NCBI GenBank assembly: GCA_963727545.1 | Contig: CAVSGS010000021.1 | Location: 1-64,000, forward strand | DNA: 64,000 nt | Source: Flexifilum sp963727545 | GTDB lineage: Bacteria; Chloroflexota; Anaerolineae; Aggregatilineales; Phototrophicaceae | Reading direction: 5' to 3' | Shown: in pieces, positions 18,901-25,842 of the stretch | Layout of the letters: every line of letters starts with the position of its first letter | How positions within the stretch are numbered: the first letter of the stretch is position 1 | Made by a program: the position numbers and the translations under genes | The notes under the pieces: generated by a model | Seen by the model: only the letters and a program-made list of their open reading frames with translations | Told to the model about the DNA's origin: nothing | The model's database searches: none

Positions 18901-19006
18901 TATTCACAAATCATCATATCAATCATTACACGTAATGACGACTGCTCATCACATTGATTTGTATTGTCTTTACAAGAACGAAGCCCATAAGCGACATGAA
19001 GATTGA
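15944..19006 (+). CDS. MalT-type LuxR transcriptional regulator
   Basis: Large ATP-dependent activator: N-terminal STAND NTPase with P-loop GFGKTT (45-50), Walker-B-like FLVFDDYHVID, a TPR-rich sensor middle (about 350-800) and a C-terminal LuxR helix-turn-helix at about 845-900 (LSERELDVLRLL, IARELMVSLNTLRTHTQNIYTKLG). The ligand is unknown. The natural end should be near residue 905 (AEELESV). The frame runs about 115 residues further and reads through the 18748-18854 repeat (INLTPCPLSTMWRGGK), so the tail is non-homologous. It probably controls the 19037-21176 genes, an inference from position. Confidence 0.9.
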   Translation: MPIPILATKLYFPPPRTKVVLRPRLTERLNEGLHRKLIVVSAPVGFGKTTLVSEWLAGCEQPAAWLSLDEGDNDLSRFLTYFVAALQTIAPTIGDELLHVLQSPRLPPIESILTTLLNEIAALPNDYFLVFDDYHVIDSRSIDSALTFLLDHLPPQMHLVITTREDPQLPLARLRARDQLTELRAADLRFTPGEAVAFLNQVMDLDLSAEEVAALENRTEGWIAGLQLAALSMRGRNDMAQFVRAFAGDNQYIVDYLVEEVLRRQPQQVRSFLLQTAILDRLNGSLCEAVTGQEKGSERLEALERGNFFVVPLDDKRHWFRYHRLFADVLSAHLMAEQPDLVATLHQRASEWYEHDGSIADAIRHALAAQDFKRAAGMIEQAVPAMLRNRQETVVLSWLQLLPDEFVRCRPVLSDHYAGALLSNGKLEGVEARLRDAERWLDTTTDRRGGNAAPSAERVIEDEEAFRQLPGSIALHRAGQSLVRGDLPNTVTYAQRVLDLVPEDNHLLRGGAAAILGLAAWTIGDLEAAHRSYAEGMAELQKAGNIADTVGGAIALADIRIAQGRLHDAMRTYEQALGISSVPGTAVLRGAADMHVGMSAIYRERNDLHSAMQHLLRSKELGEYIGFPQNPYRWRVAMARLREAQGDLNSALDLLQEAERLYASDFSPNVRPVPALRARVWIMQGRLGEAFGWAREQGLSVDDDLSYLHEFEHITLARVLLASYKIDHANRSLLEAVGLLERLLLAAEGGGRTRSIIEILVLQALAYQMQGDIPAALVPLESALTLAEPEGYVRLFVDEGVPMATLLEMAAKRGIAPNYARQLLSAFGKAEDSPPVSQVLIDPLSERELDVLRLLGTDLSGPEIARELMVSLNTLRTHTQNIYTKLGVSSRRIAVLRAEELESVVAPRTPGGLVEPSAGTFSHPHSPNKGRYLINLTPCPLSTMWRGGKNRLQRVFKVPSLCNGRGFWGEVSVELKTYPVSPHSLPIHKSSYQSLHVMTTAHHIDLYCLYKNEAHKRHED
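18748..18854. repeat. CCTCACCCC composite hairpin element inside a reading frame
   Basis: 107 bp bounded by inverted CCTCACCCC / GGGGTGAGG. Inside are two smaller stems: CCCCTCTCCAC/GTGGAGAGGGG and a CCCCTCTC/GGGAGGGG pair, joined by ACAGGTTACAA and TTTAAAGTCCCC. The element at 30567-30676 has the same plan and linker. Here it lies inside the open 3' end of the LuxR gene, which no longer has its expected stop. Confidence 0.75.
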
Positions 19007-19036
19007 TCCAGAGGAGGCAGATGCAAGAGGCGCAGA

Positions 19037-19300
19037 ATGACTACGACACCCGCATCGAATGAGGGGTATCACGAGCCCGGACATTATGAGATTCGCATCA
19101 AGGGACACCTTGATGACCGCTGGGCAGACTGGTTTGAAGGACTAACCATCACGCGAGAAGACAATGGCGAGACGCTGTTAACCGGCACGGTGGTTGATCA
19201 GGCTGCCCTACATGGATTGCTCAGAAAAGTGCGTGATTTGGGAATGCCATTGCTCTCAGTCATTCACGTTAAGCCAGAAAAGTCACAGAACAAGCTTTAA
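19037..19300 (+). CDS. Small conserved protein of unknown function
   Basis: 87 aa. Core: GHYEIRIKGHLDDRW-ADWFEGL, then ITREDNGETLLTG, then VVDQAALHGLLRKVRDLGMPLLSV. The spacing suggests an alpha/beta fold whose C-terminal helix-strand resembles domains that read out a small ligand or bind DNA-regulator partners. I recognise it as a type of short protein that often sits near MalT/LuxR regulators in Chloroflexi and Actinobacteria, but no function is established. No signal peptide. It is followed by a membrane protein 73 bp on. Confidence 0.7.
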   Translation: MTTTPASNEGYHEPGHYEIRIKGHLDDRWADWFEGLTITREDNGETLLTGTVVDQAALHGLLRKVRDLGMPLLSVIHVKPEKSQNKL

Positions 19301-19373
19301 CACTGATCGTTATCGTTCAAAAGGAAACAAGCACATGAATAGCAGCAAGCAAACCGCAGTCAAGGAGAGCAAA

Positions 19374-20063
19374 ATGAAGATAACCGCTTCCAATCTCATC
19401 CGTTGGGCAGGCTTAGGAACGATAGCGGCAGGATTATTTTTCGCGGCTATTCAGCCAATCCATCCAGCGGATGCTCTTGAGTCAGTTACGACCAGCGCAT
19501 GGGGAATCATCACCCCGCTGAAGGTGATTATGTCCCTCCTATTTCTGCTCGGCATTACGGCGATCTACGCCCGACAGATGAAAAAGGCCGGTTGGCTTGG
19601 TCTGGTCGGCTTTCTCATATTTAGCCTCGCTTGGGCGTTCGAGCTGGCCTTTATCTTCGCCGAAGCCTTTATTATTCCGCTGTTGGCGACTGTGGCACCG
19701 ACATTTGTAGAGGGGTTCTTCGGGATCGTCAATGGGCACCCCGTCGAGACAAACCTCGGCGCTCTCCCAGCGCTCTATGCCCTATTGTCGGTTCTGTACA
19801 TTTTCGGCGGTCTGTTGTTTGGCATTGCTACGCTCCGCGCTCGCATCCTGCCCCGCTGGGCGGCTGGTCTGCTTGTCGTCGCTTCCGTGTTGACTCCCCT
19901 AGCTGGGGTGCTCCCGCACGAGCTTCAGCGGTATGCGGCGGTGCCGGTGGGGTTAGCTCTAGCTTCGCTGGGATATGCGCTCTGGTCAGAACGGCGCGCG
20001 CAGGTCTCAGAATACGTCGCTGATAATGTAAGCCCCCAATTCAGCCAAACCGGAGCCGATTAG
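19374..20063 (+). CDS. Six-helix membrane protein (DUF4386-like)
   Basis: 229 aa from the ATG at 19374 (MKITASNLIRWAGLG), chosen for the AAGGAG site six bases upstream; an ATG at 19335 with a weaker AAGGA would add 13 residues. About six hydrophobic segments: 9-25, 43-60, 69-92, 96-108, 129-150 and 157-196 (the last probably two helices). The N-terminal AIQPIHP motif before the first loop and the short cytoplasmic tail recall DUF4386-like proteins. Role unknown; the association with a LuxR regulator and reductase genes suggests a stress or sensing function (inference). Confidence 0.7.
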   Translation: MKITASNLIRWAGLGTIAAGLFFAAIQPIHPADALESVTTSAWGIITPLKVIMSLLFLLGITAIYARQMKKAGWLGLVGFLIFSLAWAFELAFIFAEAFIIPLLATVAPTFVEGFFGIVNGHPVETNLGALPALYALLSVLYIFGGLLFGIATLRARILPRWAAGLLVVASVLTPLAGVLPHELQRYAAVPVGLALASLGYALWSERRAQVSEYVADNVSPQFSQTGAD

Positions 20064-20186
20064 TTCGCTGGCGATACGTCCAGCGGGTCAGGGAGGGTTA
20101 AAACAATACCCTCCCCACTCCGCTCACGGTTGGTTTTGGATCGTCCTCAATAACAACAACTGATCTTAAATCAGGAAGATTGTCAA

Positions 20187-21176
20187 ATGAAAGCCATTGT
20201 CTACACACAATACGGGTCGCCGGATGTGCTTCAGTTCGCAGACGTCGAAAAACCAACGCCGAAGGACAATGAAGTCCTGGTGAAGATTCACGCGGCATCC
20301 GCAAATCCAGCGGACTGGCACACAATGCGAGCCACCCCGTTCTTGGCTCGCTTAGTCAACGGGTTTTTCAAACCGAAAAACCACCGGCTTGGCGCTGATC
20401 TGGCGGGGCGCGTTGAAGCGGTGGGCAGCGCCATCACGCAGTTTCACGTGGGGGATGAAGTCTTTGGATGCCTGTCCCTCAGCGAGATGGGCAGTTTTGC
20501 CGAGTACGTCTGTGTCAGGGAAGATGCCGCATTGGGGTTGAAACCGGCAAACCTGACATTCGAGCAAGCAGCAGCCGTCCCTTTAGCGGCATTCACCGCT
20601 TTGCAGGGTCTGCGTGATACCGGACATATACAGGCTGGGCAAAAGGTCTTGATTAATGGGGCATCTGGCGGCGTCGGCACGTTTGCCGTTCAGATTGCCA
20701 AATCCTACGGGGCTGAAGTGACCGGCGTGTGCAGCACCCGGAATTTGGACATGGTGCGCTCGATCGGCGCGGACCACGTCATCGATTACACGCGCGAAGA
20801 CTTCACCAATAACGGGCAGCAGTATGACCTGATTTACTGTGCTGTTGGAAATCGTTCCATTTCCGACTATCAGCGCGCACTCAAACCTCAGGGGGCTTGC
20901 GTCATCGCTGGATTCACCAATATGCGGCTGTTGTTCGAACACATGATCCTTGGTCCCCGCAGGTCGAAGTCCGGAGGGATGCAAGTCGGTCTTATGCCAA
21001 CCATGCAACCAAACCCGGCGGATCTGGTTTTCCTGAAAGGGCTTCTCGAAAGCGGCAAAGTAAAACCTGTCATCGACCGATGCTACCCGCTTACCGAAAC
21101 GGCTGAAGCGATCCGCTATCTTGAAACCGGGCACGCCAAGGGAAAAGTCGTCATCACTGTAGCACAGACCAGCTAA
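20187..21176 (+). CDS. Zinc-independent medium-chain reductase (quinone oxidoreductase-like)
   Basis: 329 aa, cytosolic NAD(P)H-dependent reductase of the MDR superfamily. Visible: MKAIVYTQYGSPDVL opening, ANPADWHTMRA, the GADLAGRVEAVG turn, the dinucleotide fold INGASGGVGTFAVQIAK near residue 155-170, and the YPLTETAEAIRYLETGHAKGKVVI end. The structural-zinc cysteines and catalytic Zn ligands of alcohol dehydrogenases are missing, so a quinone or enone reductase is more likely than an alcohol dehydrogenase. AGGAAG precedes the ATG. It lies 123 bp after the membrane protein gene. Confidence 0.88.
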   Translation: MKAIVYTQYGSPDVLQFADVEKPTPKDNEVLVKIHAASANPADWHTMRATPFLARLVNGFFKPKNHRLGADLAGRVEAVGSAITQFHVGDEVFGCLSLSEMGSFAEYVCVREDAALGLKPANLTFEQAAAVPLAAFTALQGLRDTGHIQAGQKVLINGASGGVGTFAVQIAKSYGAEVTGVCSTRNLDMVRSIGADHVIDYTREDFTNNGQQYDLIYCAVGNRSISDYQRALKPQGACVIAGFTNMRLLFEHMILGPRRSKSGGMQVGLMPTMQPNPADLVFLKGLLESGKVKPVIDRCYPLTETAEAIRYLETGHAKGKVVITVAQTS

Positions 21177-21289
21177 ACCCGACCAAGCACTGTGTCGGAT
21201 ATGTATGGAATTCGGTCGCAGTTGAGCCGTGGATCGTTGTCAGCAGAAGCGGGTTTTGTCAGAGGGTAAGGTTCAAAAGGAAGTCATCT

Positions 21290-22075
21290 ATGCTACAGGC
21301 AATTGGGAACGATGAAGTCCTGCGCGTTGAAGACCTGCGCAAGGATTTACAACTCGGCGAAGTGGCTGTCCACGCACTGCGCGGTGTTTCGCTGAGCGTC
21401 AATCGCGGCGAATTTATGGGGATCATTGGACCGTCGGGCAGCGGCAAATCGACACTGCTCGGCTTAATCGGCGGGCTGGATACGCCGACCGGCGGCAAGG
21501 TCTATATCGACGGCACCGACATCACAAACATGAGCGAGCGCGCCCTGACGCGCATCCGCAACGAGAAGATCGGGTTCGTCTTTCAGTTCTTCAATCTGAT
21601 TCCCACCCTGACGGCGCTGGAAAACGTAGCGCTGCCGCTCCAATTCTCGGCGAAACGGGCGGGGAATGCCAATCAGCGTGCCAAAGAACTCCTTGTGATG
21701 CTCGGCTTAGGCGACCGGCTCGATCACCGCCCGACCCAGCTTTCGGGCGGGCAGCAGCAGCGTGTGGCGATTGCCCGCGCACTCGCCAACCATCCGCCGC
21801 TCATCCTGTGCGATGAACCGACCGGCAGCCTAGACAGCGAAGCGAGTGACGCGGTCATGAGTGCGCTGCGCGACGTGCAGGCGAAGACCAACACCACCGT
21901 GATCATCGTCACCCACGATCCGAATGTCGCGTCGCAGTTGGATCGCCTCATCACCCTTGTAGATGGTCAAATCTCTGATGACAACGACCCGCGCTCGACG
22001 GCGCAGCAGGCGGCGGTGCAGGTGCTCAGGGAAAAACACGTGACCGGCGAACTACTCCCTTACGGAGGTCAGTGA
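21290..22075 (+). CDS. ABC transporter ATP-binding protein (LolD/MacB type)
   Basis: 261 aa. Walker A GPSGSGKS (47-54), Q-loop FQFFNLIPTLTALENV, signature LSGGQQQRVAIARAL, Walker B ILCDEPTGSLD and switch VTHD, all of the MacB/LolD class. A 20-25 residue C-terminal tail follows the switch. The stop overlaps the permease start by 4 bp (ATGA), so the two are translationally coupled. It powers a type VII-like mechanotransmission exporter rather than substrate pumping through the membrane (family knowledge). Confidence 0.95.
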   Translation: MLQAIGNDEVLRVEDLRKDLQLGEVAVHALRGVSLSVNRGEFMGIIGPSGSGKSTLLGLIGGLDTPTGGKVYIDGTDITNMSERALTRIRNEKIGFVFQFFNLIPTLTALENVALPLQFSAKRAGNANQRAKELLVMLGLGDRLDHRPTQLSGGQQQRVAIARALANHPPLILCDEPTGSLDSEASDAVMSALRDVQAKTNTTVIIVTHDPNVASQLDRLITLVDGQISDDNDPRSTAQQAAVQVLREKHVTGELLPYGGQ

Positions 22076-24870
22076 TGTTCGAAAATATCCGCTTCTACCT
22101 GAGGCACTCGTTCAACGATCTGCGCGTGAATGGGCAGCGCACGTTTTTTTCGCTGCTGTGCATTGCAGCGGGTGTGGCAGCGATTGTCTCGCTGCAAACG
22201 CTGGCAGTCATGATCCAGAGTTCGCTGGTGGGCAGCTTACAGGAAAGCAACCGGGGCGACATTCAGCTTCAGTCGGATTCTGAGTTTATGGGGCACGCCG
22301 ACGAGGTCAATCAGGCTGTCGCGGACGGGCTGCTGGTCAGGCAGACCCAGTCGATTTTTGGGCAGCAGCAGGACAGCTTTCTGATCGGTGAGGGCGGAAT
22401 TCAGGCGCTTCAGAACTGGCTGGATCAGAATTACCCCGGTCAGGCGCAGGTGACTTATCGTCAGCAGCTGGCGGATCCGATCAGTCTCCTGCTCGGTGGC
22501 GGAAAAGGGACGACACTGGTCGCGCCTGCGAGCGGCGCCGAAGCGAGTCAGATTGTTCCGCTTCTGATTGATCCTCACATCTATCCGTTTTATGGGACGA
22601 TTACCTCTCAGGCGGGACAGCCACTCGCTCAATTGCTGACGACACCGACCGACATTGTCCTGAGCGCTTCAGTCGCGCAGACCCTGAACGCCAAAGTCGG
22701 CGACAGTGTCAAGATCAATGGCTCGGATGCCGAATTCATCTTGCGGGGGATTGTCGAGACGTCGCAGGAAGTCAAGAACCCCGCCTCGGATACCCTGTTG
22801 TCGCTGTTCGGCTTTTACTACTTGGACAAAAGCGCAATTACACTGTTCGGGGATGTCCAGCCGCAAGCCGACGTGATCTTTATCCAGCTCGCGGATCCCT
22901 CCCAAGTGACCGAGATTAGTCGCGCGCTGCGGCAGCAATTTCCGTTCGCAGCCACGACGACGACCGCAGACCTGCGCCAGAGTTACACGCAGCTCTCCGA
23001 CACGATCAACAAACTCGTGACCGTGATGGGGCTGCTGTCGCTGCTGATTGGCAGTATTGGCATCATCAACACGATGCAGGTGATTGTGCGGCGGCGCACC
23101 GTCGAGGTTGCCGTGCTCAAGACGCTGGGCTTGCAGGGCAGTCAGATCACGCTCCTGTTCCTGATCGAGGCGGTGCTGATGGGTATCTTCGGCAGCCTGA
23201 TCGGAATTGTCTTGGGCTGGATACTGACTTTCGTGATTCGCGGCGTGGCAGAGCGCGTGCTTGCCACGAATCTGCCTTTTGTCCTGTCCCCGTCGGCGGC
23301 GATCACTGGCTTTGTGGTGGGGGTGATCGTGACAACGGTCTTTGGCTTCCTGCCGACGCTCACCGCCGGGCAGGTGCGTCCCGGTGTCGTGCTGCGCCCC
23401 AGCGACGCCGTGATCCCCAAAACGGGGCGCGTGCAAACGCTGTTATCGCTGGGGCTGATCATTCTCGTCCTGAGCCTGATCGCGCAAACGATCCTCGGCA
23501 GCTTCGCCAGCGCGATCGCGCTGGTGGTCGGGGCGTTCTTTGCCGCCGGACTGCTGTATCTGCTCTTAAACCTCGTGATCTGGTTGATCGGACGTTTTGT
23601 CCCTTCGTTTGGCGTCATCGACCTGAAGCTGTCTCTGCGGCAAATGGTGGCGGGGCGTGGACGCGCCTCGATGACCCTGCTGGCGCTGGTGATCGGCGTC
23701 TTCTCGCTCAGCACGATCACGCTGCTGGCGGATTCGTTCAACAGCTTGCTCTCCTCTGCGCTAGTTTCCGCCAGCAGCGGTAACGTGACGATCAGCATGG
23801 GCTTCGCCGCCCAGCTCCCGAATATCACCCGCGTGCTCGACCAGACGCCGGGTGTGCAGCAGTATCAAGTGCAGCGCAGTTACGCACTGAACTTGGTCTC
23901 GCTGCAGGAAGGCGATACGACGCTGACGGTGGACGACCTGCGGGCACGCCTAGCGGCTGCCCGCGACGAATTAGACACTTTTGGCGCGACCGACGAACAG
24001 CGGGCGAACCCGCTGAAATACCTGCAGTCGGCGCTTGGCGGCGTCGGGGCGGCGGACTTAACGGCTCTGCCGGAACAGAATTTCCTCGCGGGACGCCAAC
24101 TCACGCCCGCCGATAGGGGCAATGCGGTTATGGTGATTGGGGACAGCCGCTTTGTCACGGCTGCCGGGATCGGCGTTGGCGATAAGCTGACGTTTGCCTT
24201 GGAAAGCGGGGATGGGCAGTCCGCCGCGAGTGGAGATGCGCCGACCGTGACTTTTGAGGTCGTCGGCGTGACGGCGCAAACCGGGTTTGGCAGTGCCGAT
24301 GCTCACAACTATGCGCCTGCCGACGCCTTTCCCGCGAGTATGCAGCCGACCTCCACGAGTATCGTCGCTCAGGTGGACCAAGCGCAGGTGGCAGCGCTGC
24401 GCAAGCAGCTTTCCGGCGTACCCGGTGTCTTCGTGATTGATAATGCGGCGCTCACGCGGCTGATTACCAATTTACTCGGCACGTTCACCGCCTTCCCAAC
24501 CATGGTCGCGCTGCTCGGCTTGATCGTCGGCGGGGTCGTGATCGCCAACTCGGTGGCGCTGACCACCATGGAGCGGCGGCGTGAAATCGCCGTGATGAAG
24601 TCGGTGGGGTTGCAGCGTGAGCGAGTCCTGTTCATGATCCTGCTCGAAAACGGTATTCTCGGTTTGATTGGCGGCTTGATCGGCGTGGGCATCGGACTGG
24701 CTGCTCTGGTTGTGTTGATCGGTACGACCGGCGCACCGGGATCAGCCATTCCAGTGGGCACAGCATTGCTGCTCATGCTGTTGTGCGTGATCGTCTCGCT
24801 GGTCGCGGCGATCTCGACCGCGTGGAGTGCATCAGGCGAACGCCCCCTCAACGTGCTGCGTTACGAATAG
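22072..24870 (+). CDS. FtsX/MacB-type ABC transporter permease
   Basis: 932 aa. N-terminal membrane anchor (QRTFFSLLCIAAGVAAIVSL), extracytoplasmic domain (about 60-310), an FtsX domain with three helices near 320-440 (LLIGSIGIINTMQVIVRRRTVEVAVLK), a central membrane pair (455-505), a second extracytoplasmic domain, and a second FtsX domain at the C-terminus (MERRREIAVMKSVGLQ). Two FtsX units in one chain mean it may act as a pseudo-dimer half. Coupled to the ATPase. Substrate unknown: lipoprotein, peptide or lipid export and stress sensing are all possible. Confidence 0.92.
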   Translation: MMFENIRFYLRHSFNDLRVNGQRTFFSLLCIAAGVAAIVSLQTLAVMIQSSLVGSLQESNRGDIQLQSDSEFMGHADEVNQAVADGLLVRQTQSIFGQQQDSFLIGEGGIQALQNWLDQNYPGQAQVTYRQQLADPISLLLGGGKGTTLVAPASGAEASQIVPLLIDPHIYPFYGTITSQAGQPLAQLLTTPTDIVLSASVAQTLNAKVGDSVKINGSDAEFILRGIVETSQEVKNPASDTLLSLFGFYYLDKSAITLFGDVQPQADVIFIQLADPSQVTEISRALRQQFPFAATTTTADLRQSYTQLSDTINKLVTVMGLLSLLIGSIGIINTMQVIVRRRTVEVAVLKTLGLQGSQITLLFLIEAVLMGIFGSLIGIVLGWILTFVIRGVAERVLATNLPFVLSPSAAITGFVVGVIVTTVFGFLPTLTAGQVRPGVVLRPSDAVIPKTGRVQTLLSLGLIILVLSLIAQTILGSFASAIALVVGAFFAAGLLYLLLNLVIWLIGRFVPSFGVIDLKLSLRQMVAGRGRASMTLLALVIGVFSLSTITLLADSFNSLLSSALVSASSGNVTISMGFAAQLPNITRVLDQTPGVQQYQVQRSYALNLVSLQEGDTTLTVDDLRARLAAARDELDTFGATDEQRANPLKYLQSALGGVGAADLTALPEQNFLAGRQLTPADRGNAVMVIGDSRFVTAAGIGVGDKLTFALESGDGQSAASGDAPTVTFEVVGVTAQTGFGSADAHNYAPADAFPASMQPTSTSIVAQVDQAQVAALRKQLSGVPGVFVIDNAALTRLITNLLGTFTAFPTMVALLGLIVGGVVIANSVALTTMERRREIAVMKSVGLQRERVLFMILLENGILGLIGGLIGVGIGLAALVVLIGTTGAPGSAIPVGTALLLMLLCVIVSLVAAISTAWSASGERPLNVLRYE

Positions 24871-25124
24871 CCGCTGTCGCAAAAACCTCTAGTGTATGGG
24901 CGCACGAGACTCTTGATCCTGATCTCGCGCGCCCATAATGATTCGAACCCATCTCAACCGATTTTCGAGCGAGAGGAGTTCGAATCAGCGCTTATCCCTC
25001 TATCAATTTGAGAGAAAAACGGCGAGGACAGGGATCGAACATCTATCTAGTGAATATACACATTTGCGATGAACTAATGTGGTAGCTTGCACCCCTGACA
25101 TGGAATTTGAACCTCGCTACACAA

Positions 25125-25160
25125 GAAAAAGCCCTTCCAGACGTTGGGAAGGGCTTTTCT
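25125..25160. terminator. Rho-independent terminator hairpin
   Basis: Arms AAAAAGCCCTTCC and GGAAGGGCTTTT around a 7-base loop; A- and T-runs on both sides allow use in either direction. On the minus strand it directly follows the tRNA-like fragment at 25171-25195, so it may be the leftover terminator of a lost tRNA gene. Confidence 0.65.
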
Positions 25161-25318
25161 TCTCTCTGACTCCACAGCCAAGATTCGAACTTTCTGGTGC
25201 GCCATGATTTCACAGGGTAGGCAAGATTCGTTTAAAGAAGATCGAGAAGTGTTGAGTCTTACCAAATTCGTTGATTTTAGTTGACGGGCTGGTAGGATTC
25301 GAACCTTATTGAGGGAAC

Positions 25319-25346
25319 CAAAAAGCGCCTGCGAAGGCGCTTTTCT
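25319..25346 (-). terminator. Terminator of tRNA-Gln
   Basis: Stem AAGCGCC/GGCGCTT with a six-base loop and a T-run on the minus strand. It lies 7 bp past the tRNA 3' end in the direction of transcription. Confidence 0.75.
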
Positions 25347-25352
25347 CTTGAA

Positions 25353-25424
<72 letters not shown>

Positions 25425-25467
25425 ATGCGACTCCGATTATACCAGAATCGTCTTTCGAGACAAGCCC

Positions 25468-25842
25468 TTAGCTGCGGTCGTGATGCCGCACACCGACCGC
25501 CCGTTCAATCGGCAGCGTGACCAGCACGCCCGCGTTCGGCGAGGTCAAATCGCCGAGCACTTCGTTCGCCGCTGCGATGACCGCTTCGCATAACTCGTCC
25601 TCGACGATGGAAATGATCACCTCGCCGCGTTCTTCTACGTTGTCGATGATCGCCGCCATCGCCGCCCCCATCGAGACAACCATGCGCGGCAGTTCCACCG
25701 AGCCGGATTGCAGCTCCTTTTGCAGCGTATGTAAGCCGTGCGATCGGATGATCGTCACGCCGGGTGCGCCCGCTTCCTGCCAAGCCTGCGCTACGTCCAA
25801 ACCTTTATCGATCTGTGGCGTAATCAACAGCACCAGTTTCAT
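25468..25842 (-). CDS. PII-like signalling protein
   Basis: 124 aa. MKLVLLITPQIDKGLDVAQAWQEAGAPGVTIIRSHGL has the beta-alpha-beta opening of PII-like folds, and EERGEVIISIVEDELCEAVIAAANEVLG matches the second half (a B-loop-like region, then the final helix). The canonical PII T-loop Tyr and Lys pattern is missing, so it is a PII-like rather than a GlnB/GlnK protein. It overlaps the antiporter gene by 4 bp, so it probably regulates that transporter by binding a nucleotide or bicarbonate-type ligand (inference from neighbourhood and family habits). Confidence 0.72.
   Translation of the reverse strand: MKLVLLITPQIDKGLDVAQAWQEAGAPGVTIIRSHGLHTLQKELQSGSVELPRMVVSMGAAMAAIIDNVEERGEVIISIVEDELCEAVIAAANEVLGDLTSPNAGVLVTLPIERAVGVRHHDRS

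Larger units (their letters stand above)
24871..25352. other. Intergenic strip with decayed tRNA 3' ends
   Basis: About 480 bp with no gene. It holds several T-arm-like fragments around a GTTCGAATC or GTTCGATCC core: 24937-24953, 24973-24989 (opposite strand), 25022-25041, 25092-25117, 25171-25195 and 25286-25308. No intact cloverleaf can be built from any of them. Two hairpins with T-runs lie among them (25125-25160 and 25319-25346). Best read as remnants of an old tRNA cluster next to the surviving tRNA-Gln. Confidence 0.5.

Noticed and set aside
24871..25320. Extra functional tRNAs beside tRNA-Gln
   Set aside because: T-arm-like pieces are present but no acceptor or anticodon stem pairs with them.
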